The notes: a model not told the origin generated them from the sequence alone. Positions 26,445 to 35,272 are shown, numbered from the stretch's first letter. The stretch: 64,000 nucleotides of DNA from Microbispora corallina (GCF_016863035.1 NZ_BOOC01000011.1:186001-250000); one strand, 5' to 3'. A program made the numbers and translations.

Positions 26445-27035
26445 ATGGCCGAGGCTCACGACGACGAGTTCTCGCGCTACGTGAGGGAGGCCAGGCCCGC
26501 TCTGCGGCGTACCGCGTTCCTGCTGTCAGCGGACTGGCACGAGGCCGACGACCTGGTCCAGCGGACGCTGATCGCGCTCCACCGGCGGTGGGACACGCTG
26601 CGGCAGCGCGACAAGATCGCGGGATACGCCCGGACCGTGATGCTCAGGCTCATCATCAGCGACCGCCGCTCCCACCGCTGGTCGCGGGAGGTCCTGCACG
26701 ACCTGCCGCCCGAGCCCGACCCCTCACCCGACCCCTACGGGCTCGTGCTCGACCGGCTGCTGCTGATGAACGCCCTCGCCGGCCTGGGGCCGCGGCAGCG
26801 CGCCGCCGTGGTGCTGCGCTACTGGGAGGACCGAACGGTCGAGGAGACCGCCTCGGCCCTGGGCAGCGAGGGCTCGACCGTGCGCAGCCAGACCGTGCGG
26901 GCGCTGGCCTCCCTGCGCGCCTCCCTGCGGGCCCAGCTCGCCGCCGACGAGGACCCCGCGGACGCCGCGGGGCTGCCGCGGGACCCGGAGGGCAATGCGG
27001 AAGATGCGCCCGGCGCGACCCCCGCCGGACCATGA
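26445..27035 (+). CDS. SigE-family (ECF) RNA polymerase sigma factor
   Basis: 196 residues. Region 2 is at residues ~8-75 (LLSADWHEADDLVQRTLIAL, then IAGYARTVMLRLIISDRR), and region 4 is at ~110-165 (LGPRQRAAVVLRYWEDRT, then VEETASALGSEGSTVRSQ). It belongs to the SigE-type ECF group common in actinomycetes. No anti-sigma gene stands beside it. It may be an orphan family member controlled by its own promoter, which carries three phased direct repeats. The next gene, a DUF5987-like protein, begins 38 bp later, so the sigma factor may drive or belong to that operon. Confidence 0.88.
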   Translation: MAEAHDDEFSRYVREARPALRRTAFLLSADWHEADDLVQRTLIALHRRWDTLRQRDKIAGYARTVMLRLIISDRRSHRWSREVLHDLPPEPDPSPDPYGLVLDRLLLMNALAGLGPRQRAAVVLRYWEDRTVEETASALGSEGSTVRSQTVRALASLRASLRAQLAADEDPADAAGLPRDPEGNAEDAPGATPAGP

Positions 27036-27073
27036 AGGGGACCTGAGTCGAACTGAGACACGAGGGAACGCCC

Positions 27074-27643
27074 ATGTCGCCGCGCACCTCAGCCGAAGAG
27101 AAGCCCAGGACCGTCACCCTGGAGGCCTTCGCCGACACGATCGTCCCGGGCGAGAAGCGGCACCCCGGTGACAGGGCGGTCGCCGGCGCGGCGCCCGGGG
27201 GCGGCGCGGTCGCCGCCGGCGCCATCGAGCTGCTGGAGTGGGACGCCACCGGCGTGTCCGAGGGACTCGACGACCTCGCCCTCCTGCTGAACGACCACGC
27301 CACCGCGTACGCCGCCGAGCAGGGCCTCGACCTCGACGCGTCGGTCCCGCCGTTCGTGGCGCTGCCGTTCGAGCACCGCACGGCCCTGGTGCAGCGGCTG
27401 ACCGCGCCCGGTCACCCGGAGAAGCAGTTCTGGGTGATGCTCACCCTGTTCAGCAACATGGCCTACGACTCCGCCGCCCACATGCACACCGCCGAGGCCA
27501 TCGCGGCGGGGCACCCCGGCCTGACCGCCATGGGCGTCACCGCTCCCGGCCCCGACGGCCTGTGGCGGTTCCCCCGGTTCTCGTACGGCCGGCCGCTCGC
27601 CCGCCTGCACCCGGACACGACCCCCTCAGGGAGCCCCGCATGA
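27074..27643 (+). CDS. DUF5987-like protein, partner of GMC oxidoreductase
   Basis: 189 residues beginning LEAFADTIVPGEKRHPGDRAVAG, a pattern seen in small partner subunits encoded before GMC-type oxidoreductases (compare gluconate dehydrogenase subunit 3 and Tat-linked small subunits). No signal peptide is visible. The family is unassigned in function and recurs with enediyne-type GMC genes. The stop overlaps the GMC start by 4 bp (ATGA), which suggests a fixed 1:1 complex. I call the family DUF5987-like from memory of the pattern, so treat the name as provisional. Confidence 0.7.
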   Translation: MSPRTSAEEKPRTVTLEAFADTIVPGEKRHPGDRAVAGAAPGGGAVAAGAIELLEWDATGVSEGLDDLALLLNDHATAYAAEQGLDLDASVPPFVALPFEHRTALVQRLTAPGHPEKQFWVMLTLFSNMAYDSAAHMHTAEAIAAGHPGLTAMGVTAPGPDGLWRFPRFSYGRPLARLHPDTTPSGSPA

Positions 27644-29295
27644 CCAGCACAGAGCGCACGGACGTCCTCGTGGTCGGAAGCGGTTTCGGCGGCGCCATCA
27701 CCGCCTACCACCTCGCCGCCGGGGGCGCGAAGGTCGTGATCCTGGAGCGCGGCCCGTGGCTGGCCGCGAAGGACTTCGAGCACGACTTCATGCTGGGCTC
27801 GTCGTACACCCGGATCTTCGACTTCGTCGTGGGCGACGGGATGAGCATCCTCGGCGGCAACTGCGTCGGCGGCGGCAGCGTCGTCTACTTCGCCGCCATG
27901 CCGCGCGCCCCGCGCTTCGTCTTCGAGCGGCACGGCTCGATCGGGCGCCGGATGTGGCCGGCCTCGGTCAGCCGCGACACCCTCGACCCCTGGTACGACC
28001 GGGTGGCCGAGGCGATCCCGATCACCAAGCAGGACTGGAACGACGTCACGTACGCCGGGGGCCTGTGGGCCGCCGCCTGCGACCACGCCGGGCGCACGGC
28101 GAACCCCGTCCCGGCCGCCATCGACCGGGGCAGCTGCACCAACTGCAACTGGATGATGGCCGGCTGCCGGTTCGACGCCAAGCAGTCGCTGCTGCTCAAC
28201 TACCTCCCCGCGGCCCTCGCCCACGGCGCCGAGATCCGGCCGCTGCACGAGGTGCAGCGCATCACCCGGACGCAGGACGGCGGCTACCGGGTGCACTACG
28301 ACCTCATCGACGGGGAGGACTACCGCATCCGGTCCGCCGGCGGGACCATCGACGCCAAGGTGGTCGTGCTCGCCGCGGGCGCCGGGGCCACCCCCGTCAT
28401 CCTGCAGCGCAGCGAGGCGGACCTCGGCACCATGCCGCACGCCGTGGGCCGCTACTTCTCCGGCAACGGCGAACGGCTCAACACCGCCGTCCTGAACGAG
28501 GACCGGGTGCGCGAGGTGCTCGGCCTCAGCCGCGACGACGGCCTGGCCTACGCCGCCAACCAGATCGGCAAGGGCCCGTGCGTGGCCAACTGGGACCGGC
28601 TCGACGGCTCGCTGCCCGAGTACACCCGCTACTCGCTGGAGCAGCTCTACTTCCCGCCGGGGCTCGGCACGATCCTGGCCCAGGTCGCCGACACCGGCGG
28701 CCCGACCTGGTTCGGCGCGCGGAAGAAGGAGATGCTGAAGCGCTGGCAGTCGTGGCTCATCATCTTCCAGATGATCGAGGACGACAACGAGGGCGTGTTC
28801 GGCCCGCCGCCGGCCGCGGGCAACGCCGACCGCGTCTCCCAGCAGATGCTCGGGCTCGGCCGCCTCCGCTACGACCCCCACGAGACCACGCTGCGGGCCT
28901 GGGCGATGGCGGACGCCGAGTGCAAGGACATCCTGGAGCGCGACGGCCTGGCCGAGGTCACCGCGTGGACGAACGACGTGGTCGGCGCCTACACCGTCCA
29001 CCCGCTGTCGTCGTGCCGCATCGGGGACGACCCCGGCACCTCGGCCCTGGACGACCGCAACGAGCTGCGCGGCCACCCCGGCATCTTCGTCACCGACGGC
29101 TCCGCCGTGCCGGGCGCGCTCACCGTGAACCCCGCGATGACGATCGCCGCCCTCGCCGAGCGCGCCGTCCCCGGCATCGTGCGGGCCGCCCAGGAGCGCG
29201 GCGTCGACGTGACGTACGGCGCCCCGGCGCCGTCCGGCGCCACCAGCGGCCGCCGCGGCGTGGCCGACCTGGTCCCCAGCCTGATGCGCAAGTAG
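27640..29295 (+). CDS. GMC-family FAD-dependent oxidoreductase (E9-like)
   Basis: 551 residues with the N-terminal FAD-binding motif VVGSGFGGAITAYHLAAGG, an unusual cysteine motif CTNCNWMMAGC in the middle (residues ~165-175), and a C-terminal GMC signature VHPLSSCRIG followed by GHPGIFVTDGSAVPGALTVNPAMTI. This matches cholesterol-oxidase-like GMC enzymes. C-1027-type clusters carry such an oxidoreductase (E9), so it probably oxidises an alcohol on the enediyne core. It is translationally coupled to the DUF5987-like partner. The AhpD-like gene follows 15 bp after the stop. Confidence 0.9.
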   Translation: MTSTERTDVLVVGSGFGGAITAYHLAAGGAKVVILERGPWLAAKDFEHDFMLGSSYTRIFDFVVGDGMSILGGNCVGGGSVVYFAAMPRAPRFVFERHGSIGRRMWPASVSRDTLDPWYDRVAEAIPITKQDWNDVTYAGGLWAAACDHAGRTANPVPAAIDRGSCTNCNWMMAGCRFDAKQSLLLNYLPAALAHGAEIRPLHEVQRITRTQDGGYRVHYDLIDGEDYRIRSAGGTIDAKVVVLAAGAGATPVILQRSEADLGTMPHAVGRYFSGNGERLNTAVLNEDRVREVLGLSRDDGLAYAANQIGKGPCVANWDRLDGSLPEYTRYSLEQLYFPPGLGTILAQVADTGGPTWFGARKKEMLKRWQSWLIIFQMIEDDNEGVFGPPPAAGNADRVSQQMLGLGRLRYDPHETTLRAWAMADAECKDILERDGLAEVTAWTNDVVGAYTVHPLSSCRIGDDPGTSALDDRNELRGHPGIFVTDGSAVPGALTVNPAMTIAALAERAVPGIVRAAQERGVDVTYGAPAPSGATSGRRGVADLVPSLMRK

Positions 29296-29310
29296 CGAGA
29301 GGAGACGGCG

Positions 29311-30417
29311 ATGGGCGAGATCCTCAGCCGCGCGACGCTGCGTGGAGCCCTGGCGCAGGTGCGCCACGTGACCCCGGTGCGGCCGTCCGGCGCCCCGGAC
29401 CCGGTGGCCGCGGTGTACGCGCAGGTGGAGCGCGACTTCGGGATGCTCGCGCCGCCCGTCGTCCTGCACTCTCCGGCCCCCGGGGTCCTCGCGGCCGCCT
29501 GGGCCGTGCTGCGCGAGTCGCTGCTCGCGTCCGGCGCGGCGAGCAGGGCGCTCAAGGAGGTCGTGGCGACCGTGGTGTCGCTCGGCAACTCCTGCCCGTA
29601 CTGCGTGCAGGTGCACGGCGCGACCCTGCGGGGCCTCGCCCGCGGCCGGTACGCCGCCGAGCTGGCCGAGGGCCGGCCGGCCGACATCCCCGATCCCGGT
29701 GTGCGGCGGGTCGCCGAATGGGCGCGCGACCTCGGCCGGCGGGACACCGCCGTCGCGAGCCGGTTGCCGTCGCCGCCTGACGAGGCGAGGGAGCTGGTGG
29801 CCGTCGCGGTCGCCTTCCAGTACCTCAACCGCATGGTGAACGTGTTCCTGGGCGACTCGCCGCTGCCGCCGGAGGTGCCCGCGCGCGCCCGTCCCGGCCT
29901 CATGCGGCTGTTCGGGCTGGTCATGAGCCCGGCCGCGCGCCGGGCCGCCACCCCGGGCCTGTCGGTCGAGCTGCTCGCCCCCGCGCCGGCCGCCTCCGAC
30001 CTGGCCTGGACGGCCGGCGGCGACGTGCTCGCGGAGGCGTTCGCCCGGGCCGCCGCCGCCGTCGACGCGGCGGGGGAGCGCTCGGTGCCGGAGTCGGTCC
30101 GCGCGCTCGTCGGCGCGGCGCTGGCCGCCTGGGACGGATCCCCGCCCGGTCTCGGCCGCTCCTGGGCCGCCGGTCCGCTCTCGGGCCTGCCGGAGGCCGA
30201 CCGGGCCGCGGGCCGGCTCGCCCTGCTGACCGCCATGGCCTCCTACCAGGTGGACGACTGGGTGGTGGCGGACTACCGCCGCACCGCGCCCTCGGACAGT
30301 GCGCTGGTCGAGCTGACCTCCTGGGCCGCGATGGCCGCGGCGCGCCGTACCGGCGCGTGGACCCTGGCCGCCGCCGCGCCCGCCACCGCGCCCCTCACCG
30401 CGCCCGCCACCGCCTGA
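29311..30417 (+). CDS. Carboxymuconolactone decarboxylase / AhpD-like protein
   Basis: 368 residues. The AhpD-type core is at residues ~75-115 with the redox pair and histidine SCPYCVQVHG, and it looks like two related halves of a helical fold. AhpD proteins act as thiol-dependent reductases, but long members of this kind in biosynthetic clusters have unknown tasks. It is co-transcribed with the GMC oxidoreductase (15-bp gap, GAGAGGAG ribosome-binding site). It may correspond to the E11 gene of nine-membered enediyne clusters, which is inference by position and size. Confidence 0.8.
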   Translation: MGEILSRATLRGALAQVRHVTPVRPSGAPDPVAAVYAQVERDFGMLAPPVVLHSPAPGVLAAAWAVLRESLLASGAASRALKEVVATVVSLGNSCPYCVQVHGATLRGLARGRYAAELAEGRPADIPDPGVRRVAEWARDLGRRDTAVASRLPSPPDEARELVAVAVAFQYLNRMVNVFLGDSPLPPEVPARARPGLMRLFGLVMSPAARRAATPGLSVELLAPAPAASDLAWTAGGDVLAEAFARAAAAVDAAGERSVPESVRALVGAALAAWDGSPPGLGRSWAAGPLSGLPEADRAAGRLALLTAMASYQVDDWVVADYRRTAPSDSALVELTSWAAMAAARRTGAWTLAAAAPATAPLTAPATA

Positions 30418-30733
30418 GCCGCCCCGGCGCAGAACGGCGCCCGCCCGCCGCGCGAATTCGCCCGCGGATCGGCGCGGAGTGCGGGCGCGATCCAGGTGGA
30501 ATTCGGGTGGAATTGCGGGTGGAATTCGGGCCGAAATCGGGGCACGGGAAAAGGCGCGAGGAATGGCACGCCCGGAGATGCCGCGTTTCCCGCCGCGACG
30601 CATGCTGAATCCGGCGGCGGTTTCCGGCCGGAACTCCCGCGCCCTCCCGGCCGCCGCACCCCGCGGACGGCGTTCGGACGCCCGCCGCGGCGACGAGCGC
30701 CCACCGACGATTCGCGAGCGAGAGGACGGGCAA
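30418..30733. promoter_or_regulatory. Intergenic region with three phased GGTGGAATT repeats
   Basis: No gene is convincing in these 316 bp. At 30495-30526 GGTGGAATT occurs three times, starting at 30495, 30506 and 30518, i.e. 11 and 12 bp apart, on one face of the helix. Such 11-bp direct heptamer repeats are the hallmark of SARP-type activator sites. The G+C content drops locally. This is probably the promoter region of the gene at 30734. Confidence 0.45.
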
Positions 30734-31537
30734 GTGACGTATCTGGAGGACGTGCTCCGCGACCTGACCGCCGAGGCCGACGAGGTCGACCGGCTGGTCG
30801 CCGGCCTCGAGCCCGAGCAGTGGGCGCGGCCCACTCCCGCCCCCGGCTGGACGGTGGCCGACCAGGTCGCCCACCTGGACTTCATCTTCCGCATCGCCGG
30901 GGCGGCGGCCGCCGACCCCGCGGCGTTCGAGGCGATCGCCGCGCGCGCCAAGAACGGCTTCGACGCCGCCGTCAACGCCGCACTGGGCGAGTACGCCGGC
31001 CTCTCCCCGGACGACCTGGTGTCCCGCTGGCGCGCCCAGAGGGCGTCCACGATCGCGGCCCTGGGCGCGGTCCCGGAGGACGCCACGGTGCCGTGGCTGG
31101 TCAACCCGCTCCCGCCTGCCGTGCTGGCCTGCGCCGGATTCATGGAGGTCTTCGCCCACGGGCAGGACATCGCCGACGCCGTGGGGGCCCGCTTCGAGCG
31201 GACGGACCGCATCCGCCACCTGTGCCTGTTCGCGGTGCTGACCAGGGACTTCGGCTACCAGGCCCGTGGCCTGACCCCGCCGGACGTCCAGTTCCGCTAC
31301 GAGCTCACCGCCCCCTCGGGCGAGGTGTGGGAGTTCGGGCCGGCCGACGCGGAGCAGCGGGTCGTCGGCTCGGCCGCCGACTTCTGCCTGCTCGTGACGC
31401 GGCGCCGGCACCGCGACGACCTCGACGTGTCGGCCGTCGGCGCCGACGCCGACCAGTGGCTCGACATCGCTCAGGCGTACCGGGGGCCGGCGGGAGCCGG
31501 GCGCACGCCGGGTCAGTTCGCCGTGCTGCAGCACTGA
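30734..31537 (+). CDS. Maleylpyruvate isomerase-family (TIGR03084/DinB-like) protein
   Basis: 267 residues from GTG. The N-terminal metal-binding four-helix region (WARPTPAPGWTVADQVAHLD) and the later FAHGQDIADAVGA motif match the mycothiol-dependent maleylpyruvate isomerase family (TIGR03084 type). These enzymes are zinc proteins and some use mycothiol. A role could be detoxification of a reactive enediyne intermediate or an isomerisation in core maturation. The family alone does not tell. Phased repeats upstream suggest its own activator-dependent promoter. Confidence 0.8.
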   Translation: MTYLEDVLRDLTAEADEVDRLVAGLEPEQWARPTPAPGWTVADQVAHLDFIFRIAGAAAADPAAFEAIAARAKNGFDAAVNAALGEYAGLSPDDLVSRWRAQRASTIAALGAVPEDATVPWLVNPLPPAVLACAGFMEVFAHGQDIADAVGARFERTDRIRHLCLFAVLTRDFGYQARGLTPPDVQFRYELTAPSGEVWEFGPADAEQRVVGSAADFCLLVTRRRHRDDLDVSAVGADADQWLDIAQAYRGPAGAGRTPGQFAVLQH

Positions 31538-31588
31538 GCGCCGCCGTCCCCACGGCCCCACCCCGCGACCGCGGCGCCCTCGCGCGTC

Positions 31589-31614
31589 CCGGCCGGGCGC
31601 CCCGGCCCGGCCGG
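31589..31614 (+). terminator. Terminator after the maleylpyruvate isomerase-like gene
   Basis: CCGGCCGGG pairs with CCCGGCCGG across an 8-nt loop, 51 bp after the stop and before the DAHP synthase gene. There is no T-run. Confidence 0.5.
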
Positions 31615-31786
31615 CGACGGGGAGGGCGGCGCGCCCGCCCGCCGCTCCGCGGAAATGACAGGAAGCGGTTGCCGGCGGGCAACTTACTGCCTTTCCTTCG
31701 CCTGGCCCACCGGCCGTCCGCGTCAGAAAATCAAAGTACGAGAAACACACGGCAGCGAGAAAAGGCGAAGAAAGGTCGGTGCACAT

Positions 31787-32824
31787 ATGGTTATCGTGAT
31801 GGCCGCGGACGCCACCCCCTGGGACATCCAGGCGATCGTCGAGCTCGTCGAGGCGGCCGGCGGCGAGGCGTTCGTCAGCCGCGGAGTGAGCAGGATCATC
31901 ATCGGCCTGGTCGGCGACGTCGACCAGTTCGCCACGCTGAACCTGCGCGGCATGCCCGGCGTCCGCAACGTGGTGCGCATATCGGCGAAGTACAAGCTGG
32001 TCAGCCGGGAGCACCACTCCGAGCGGTCCACGGTCAGGGTGGCCGGGGTGCCGATCGGCCCCAGGACCGTCACGCTGATCGCCGGGCCCTGCGCCGTCGA
32101 GACCCTCGACCAGACCCTCGCTGCCGCCCGCATGGCGCAGGCGGCCGGCGCCACCCTGCTGCGCGGCGGGGCGTACAAGCCGCGCACCTCGCCGTACGCG
32201 TTCCAGGGGCTGGGGGAGCGCGGGCTGCGCATTCTCGCGGAGGTGCGCGAGGAGACGGGCCTGCCCGTCGTCACGGAGGTCGTCGGCGCGCACGACGTCG
32301 AGACCGTCGCGTCGTACGCCGACATGCTGCAGGTCGGCACCCGCAACATGCAGAACTTCGCGCTCCTGCAGGCCGTCGGCGAGGCCGGCCGCCCGGTCCT
32401 GCTCAAGCGCGGCATGAACGCCACGATCGAGGAGTGGCTGATGGCCGCCGAGTACATCGCCCAGCGCGGCAACCTCGACATCGTGCTGTGCGAGCGCGGC
32501 ATCCGGACGTTCGAGCCGTCCACCCGCAACACGCTCGACATCTCGGCGGTGCCGGTCGTGCAGCGGCTGTCGCACCTGCCGGTCATCGTGGACCCGTCGC
32601 ACTCGGGCGGGCGGCGCGACCTGGTGCTGCCGCTCAGCCGGGCCGCGGTCGTCGCCGGCGCGGACGGCGTCATCGTCGACGTGCACCCCCACCCCGAGAT
32701 CGCCCTGTGCGACGGGCCGCAGGCCCTCGTCCACGAGGACCTGGAGGAGCTGGCCCGGTCGGTGACGGAGCTCACCGCGTTCATGGGCCGCCGGCAGCCC
32801 GCGGGCGAGCTGGTGGCCGGCTGA
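31787..32824 (+). CDS. 3-deoxy-7-phosphoheptulonate (DAHP) synthase, type I-beta
   Basis: 345 residues. An N-terminal ferredoxin-like regulatory domain (residues ~1-75) is followed by the KDO8P/DAHP-synthase barrel with LIAGPCAVE, LLRGGAYKPRTSPYAFQG, LLKRGMNATIEEWLMAAEYI, VIVDPSHSGG and VDVHPHPEIA. It condenses PEP with erythrose-4-phosphate, the first shikimate step. The ATG follows AAAGGTCGG. As a second copy inside a gene cluster it should raise chorismate supply for the ADIC synthase at 40784 and for prephenate. It is followed at 30 bp by prephenate dehydrogenase in the same operon. Confidence 0.93.
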   Translation: MVIVMAADATPWDIQAIVELVEAAGGEAFVSRGVSRIIIGLVGDVDQFATLNLRGMPGVRNVVRISAKYKLVSREHHSERSTVRVAGVPIGPRTVTLIAGPCAVETLDQTLAAARMAQAAGATLLRGGAYKPRTSPYAFQGLGERGLRILAEVREETGLPVVTEVVGAHDVETVASYADMLQVGTRNMQNFALLQAVGEAGRPVLLKRGMNATIEEWLMAAEYIAQRGNLDIVLCERGIRTFEPSTRNTLDISAVPVVQRLSHLPVIVDPSHSGGRRDLVLPLSRAAVVAGADGVIVDVHPHPEIALCDGPQALVHEDLEELARSVTELTAFMGRRQPAGELVAG

Positions 32825-32854
32825 GGGCGAGGGCGAGGGATCACGGGAGCACCG

Positions 32855-33712
32855 ATGGAAACGACCGCCCTCCGCCGCGTCACCGTCATCGGCACCGGCG
32901 TCATCGGGACCTCGATCGCGCTCGCGATGCGCCGCGCCGGCGCCCACGTCGCGCTGGCCGACCGCGACCCGGCCGCCCTGGCCCAGGCGAGGCTGATGGG
33001 CGCGGGCGCGCCGCTGGCCGCCGGCGACCCGCCCGCCGACGTGGTGGTCGTCGCCACCCCGCCCTCCACCGTCGCGGCCGTGCTGCGCGACGCCCAGGAC
33101 CGCGGGCTCGGCGTCGTCTACACCGACGTCGCCAGCACCAAGGCCCGCATCCTGGCCGAGGCCGAGCTGGCCGGATGCGACGTGTCCGCCTATGTCCCCG
33201 GCCACCCGATGGCCGGCCGCGAGCTGTCGGGCCCGGCGGCCGCGCACCCCGACCTGTTCGAGGGCCGTCCCTGGGCGCTGTGCCCGCATCCGGCGCTGCC
33301 GGCCGAGACCCTCCGCGTGGCCGCCGAACTGGTGCGCGCCTGCGGGGCACGGGCCCGGATCCTCGCCCCCGACCAGCACGACCGCGTGGTGGCGGAGGTG
33401 TCCCACGCCCCGCACCTGGTGTCGGCCGCGCTCGCCGCCCGCTTCGCGGCCGCCGACGAGACGGTCCTGTCGCTCGCCGGGCGGGGGCTGCGGGACACGA
33501 CGCGGATCGCGAACGGCGCCCCCGTGCTGTGGTGCGACATCCTGGAGCACAACGCCGACCAGGTGGCCGCCGTGCTGGAGGACGTGGTGCGCGACCTGGC
33601 GGAGGCGGCCTCCGCGCTGCGCGCCTCGGGCCGCCTCCGGTCGGGAAGCCTCGCCGACCTGCTCACCCGCGGCAACCAGGGCCGTCGCCACATCGCCGAC
33701 CGCGTCGCCTGA
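32855..33712 (+). CDS. Prephenate dehydrogenase
   Basis: 285 residues with an N-terminal NAD(P)-binding motif VTVIGTGVIGTSIALAMRRA, the prephenate dehydrogenase motif GHPMAGRELSGP (residues ~110-121), and a C-terminal helical dimer domain. It converts prephenate to 4-hydroxyphenylpyruvate for tyrosine. Paired with DAHP synthase, it implies that the product may also contain a tyrosine-derived part, as in C-1027-type molecules that carry β-tyrosine. No aminomutase is in the window. The C-terminal ACT domain found in some members is absent. Confidence 0.9.
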   Translation: METTALRRVTVIGTGVIGTSIALAMRRAGAHVALADRDPAALAQARLMGAGAPLAAGDPPADVVVVATPPSTVAAVLRDAQDRGLGVVYTDVASTKARILAEAELAGCDVSAYVPGHPMAGRELSGPAAAHPDLFEGRPWALCPHPALPAETLRVAAELVRACGARARILAPDQHDRVVAEVSHAPHLVSAALAARFAAADETVLSLAGRGLRDTTRIANGAPVLWCDILEHNADQVAAVLEDVVRDLAEAASALRASGRLRSGSLADLLTRGNQGRRHIADRVA

Positions 33713-34049
33713 GGACGGAATCCGCGGGACGGGCTGAAACATTCATCCGCTGCAGCCGGAGCTGACCTGGGGAACGGCCGTGGAGACGGTGATCCGGGAA
33801 CGCGGAGGCTGGACCGCGCCACCCGCGCATCGCATGATCTGAAGAGAGTCCTCACCGGTCCGCCGACCGTTCCGGCGTGGAGGACGAACGGGGAGTGACG
33901 GCCAAGAACGGCCGCGCGCGCCCGGCACCGTGCGGCTCACCGGCCGGCGGGCCCGAGGAGCGCCCCTTCCCTGCGCGACGGCACCATTTCCGACCTTGCA
34001 CGCCGCGGCCCGGTCCGGGGGACACGGCCGCCCGGATGAAAGAGGTCCC
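33713..34049. other. Intergenic region, no recognisable gene
   Basis: 337 bp between prephenate dehydrogenase and the secreted Fn3-CBM2 gene. I see no protein-like frame, no strong hairpin and no repeat. It presumably carries the promoter of the secreted-protein gene. Confidence 0.4.
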
Positions 34050-35204
34050 ATGCCCGTTCACCGTCCCCGCAAGGCCGCCGTGCGCGGCGGCCTGCTGCTC
34101 GCGGCCTGTGCGGCCGCAGCCACGGCGGCCCTGGCCGGCGCGAGCCTGACCCCCGCCGCGGGCGCGGCGCGCACCCCCGTCGCGGCGGTCACCGCCGACA
34201 CCACCCCGCCCAGCACGCCGGGCGGCCTCACCTCCCGCTACGTCCAGACCGACGGCGCGGCCGGCCTCGCCTGGAAACCGTCCACGGACGACGTCGGCGT
34301 CACGGGGTACGAGGTGTACGCCTGGACGCACGGCCAGACGAACAACGACTTCAGCCGCGTCAACGCCAGCATCACGACCTCGGCCGACGAGGTCACCGCC
34401 GTCGTCAGCGGTCTCATCCACGGCCGCAACTACCTGTTCTCCGTGGTGGCCGTCGACGCGGCAGGCAACCGGAGCCTGGCCAGCCTCCTCGTCCGCGCCA
34501 ACGCGACGGCCTACCCGCCCATCCCCAGCCCGACTCCCACAATGCCGGTGCAGACACCGACGGCGCTGAGGTTCGACCCGTATCCGGGGGAGCCGACCAC
34601 CGGGTTCCTGTCGTGGAACTCGAGCGGCAACCCGGCCGGTACGTACTTCGAGGTGTTCCGCCGCTCCTCCACCGGTTGGGATCACGTGGACTCCACCTCC
34701 CTTCCGCGAACCATGGTGTCGACCGGCAGTGAGCCCACCTACGCCTTCCAGGTGGTGTCGCGGGGCACGTCCGAGGACCTGAGCAACCCGTCGGAGCCGC
34801 TGACCGTTCCCGGCGTTCCGGCGTCCCCGCCGCCGTCGTCGCCCCCACCCTCGTCTCCGCCGCCGTCGTCGCCTCCGCCCTCCTCGGGCTGCGCCGTCAC
34901 CTACACGGCGTGGAGCTGGCAGAGCGGCTTCACCACCGACGTCCTCGTCACGAACACGGGCGGCACGGCGATCGACGGGTGGCGGCTGGAGTTCGCGTTC
35001 CCGCTGTCCACGCAGCACGTGACGTCGGGCTGGTCGGCCACCTGGGCCCAGTCGGGGACGGGCGTCAGCGCGACCAACCTCAGCTGGAACGCGACGCTCA
35101 AGCCCGGCGCCTCCGTGCGCATCGGGTTCAACGGGACGCACTCCGGGAGCAACCCGTCTCCCACGGCCTTCACCCTCAACGGCCGCGCCTGCACGACCGG
35201 CTGA
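34050..35204 (+). CDS. Secreted fibronectin type III / cellulose-binding (CBM2) protein
   Basis: 384 residues. A signal peptide (RRGGLLLAACAAAATAALAG-like, cleaved near AGAA) is followed by a fibronectin type III domain (residues ~50-150: TPGGLTSRY, then GVTGYEVY, then FSVVAVDAAGN). A second weaker Fn3-like domain covers ~170-260, then a PPPSSPPPSS linker, then a C-terminal CBM2 (residues ~285-384) with the paired Cys, SWQSGF and WNATLKPGASVRIGFNG. No catalytic domain is present. It binds polysaccharide and is secreted. Its place inside an enediyne cluster is odd; it could be an unrelated insertion or a carrier/anchor of unknown purpose. Confidence 0.85.
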   Translation: MPVHRPRKAAVRGGLLLAACAAAATAALAGASLTPAAGAARTPVAAVTADTTPPSTPGGLTSRYVQTDGAAGLAWKPSTDDVGVTGYEVYAWTHGQTNNDFSRVNASITTSADEVTAVVSGLIHGRNYLFSVVAVDAAGNRSLASLLVRANATAYPPIPSPTPTMPVQTPTALRFDPYPGEPTTGFLSWNSSGNPAGTYFEVFRRSSTGWDHVDSTSLPRTMVSTGSEPTYAFQVVSRGTSEDLSNPSEPLTVPGVPASPPPSSPPPSSPPPSSPPPSSGCAVTYTAWSWQSGFTTDVLVTNTGGTAIDGWRLEFAFPLSTQHVTSGWSATWAQSGTGVSATNLSWNATLKPGASVRIGFNGTHSGSNPSPTAFTLNGRACTTG

Positions 35205-35228
35205 TCGGCCCGATCGGGGGGTGACGCA

Positions 35229-35272
35229 GAGATCCCGCACCGGCGACGGGGGGTTGGCCGGTGCGGGATCTC
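35229..35272. terminator. Bidirectional terminator between convergent genes
   Basis: A perfect 15-bp stem, GAGATCCCGCACCGG with CCGGTGCGGGATCTC, around a 14-nt loop. It lies between the secreted Fn3-CBM2 gene (plus) and the 55-aa ORF (minus) and can end both transcripts. Confidence 0.8.

Noticed and set aside
27463-31212. A 1249-residue frame on the minus strand opposite the GMC/AhpD genes
   Set aside because: Low-complexity Ala/Gly/Arg composition with no recognisable domain. The plus-strand genes explain the region fully.
34050-35204. Neocarzinostatin-type apoprotein
   Set aside because: Sequence shows Fn3 domains, a Pro/Ser linker and CBM2, far longer than the ~110-residue apoprotein and without its pattern.
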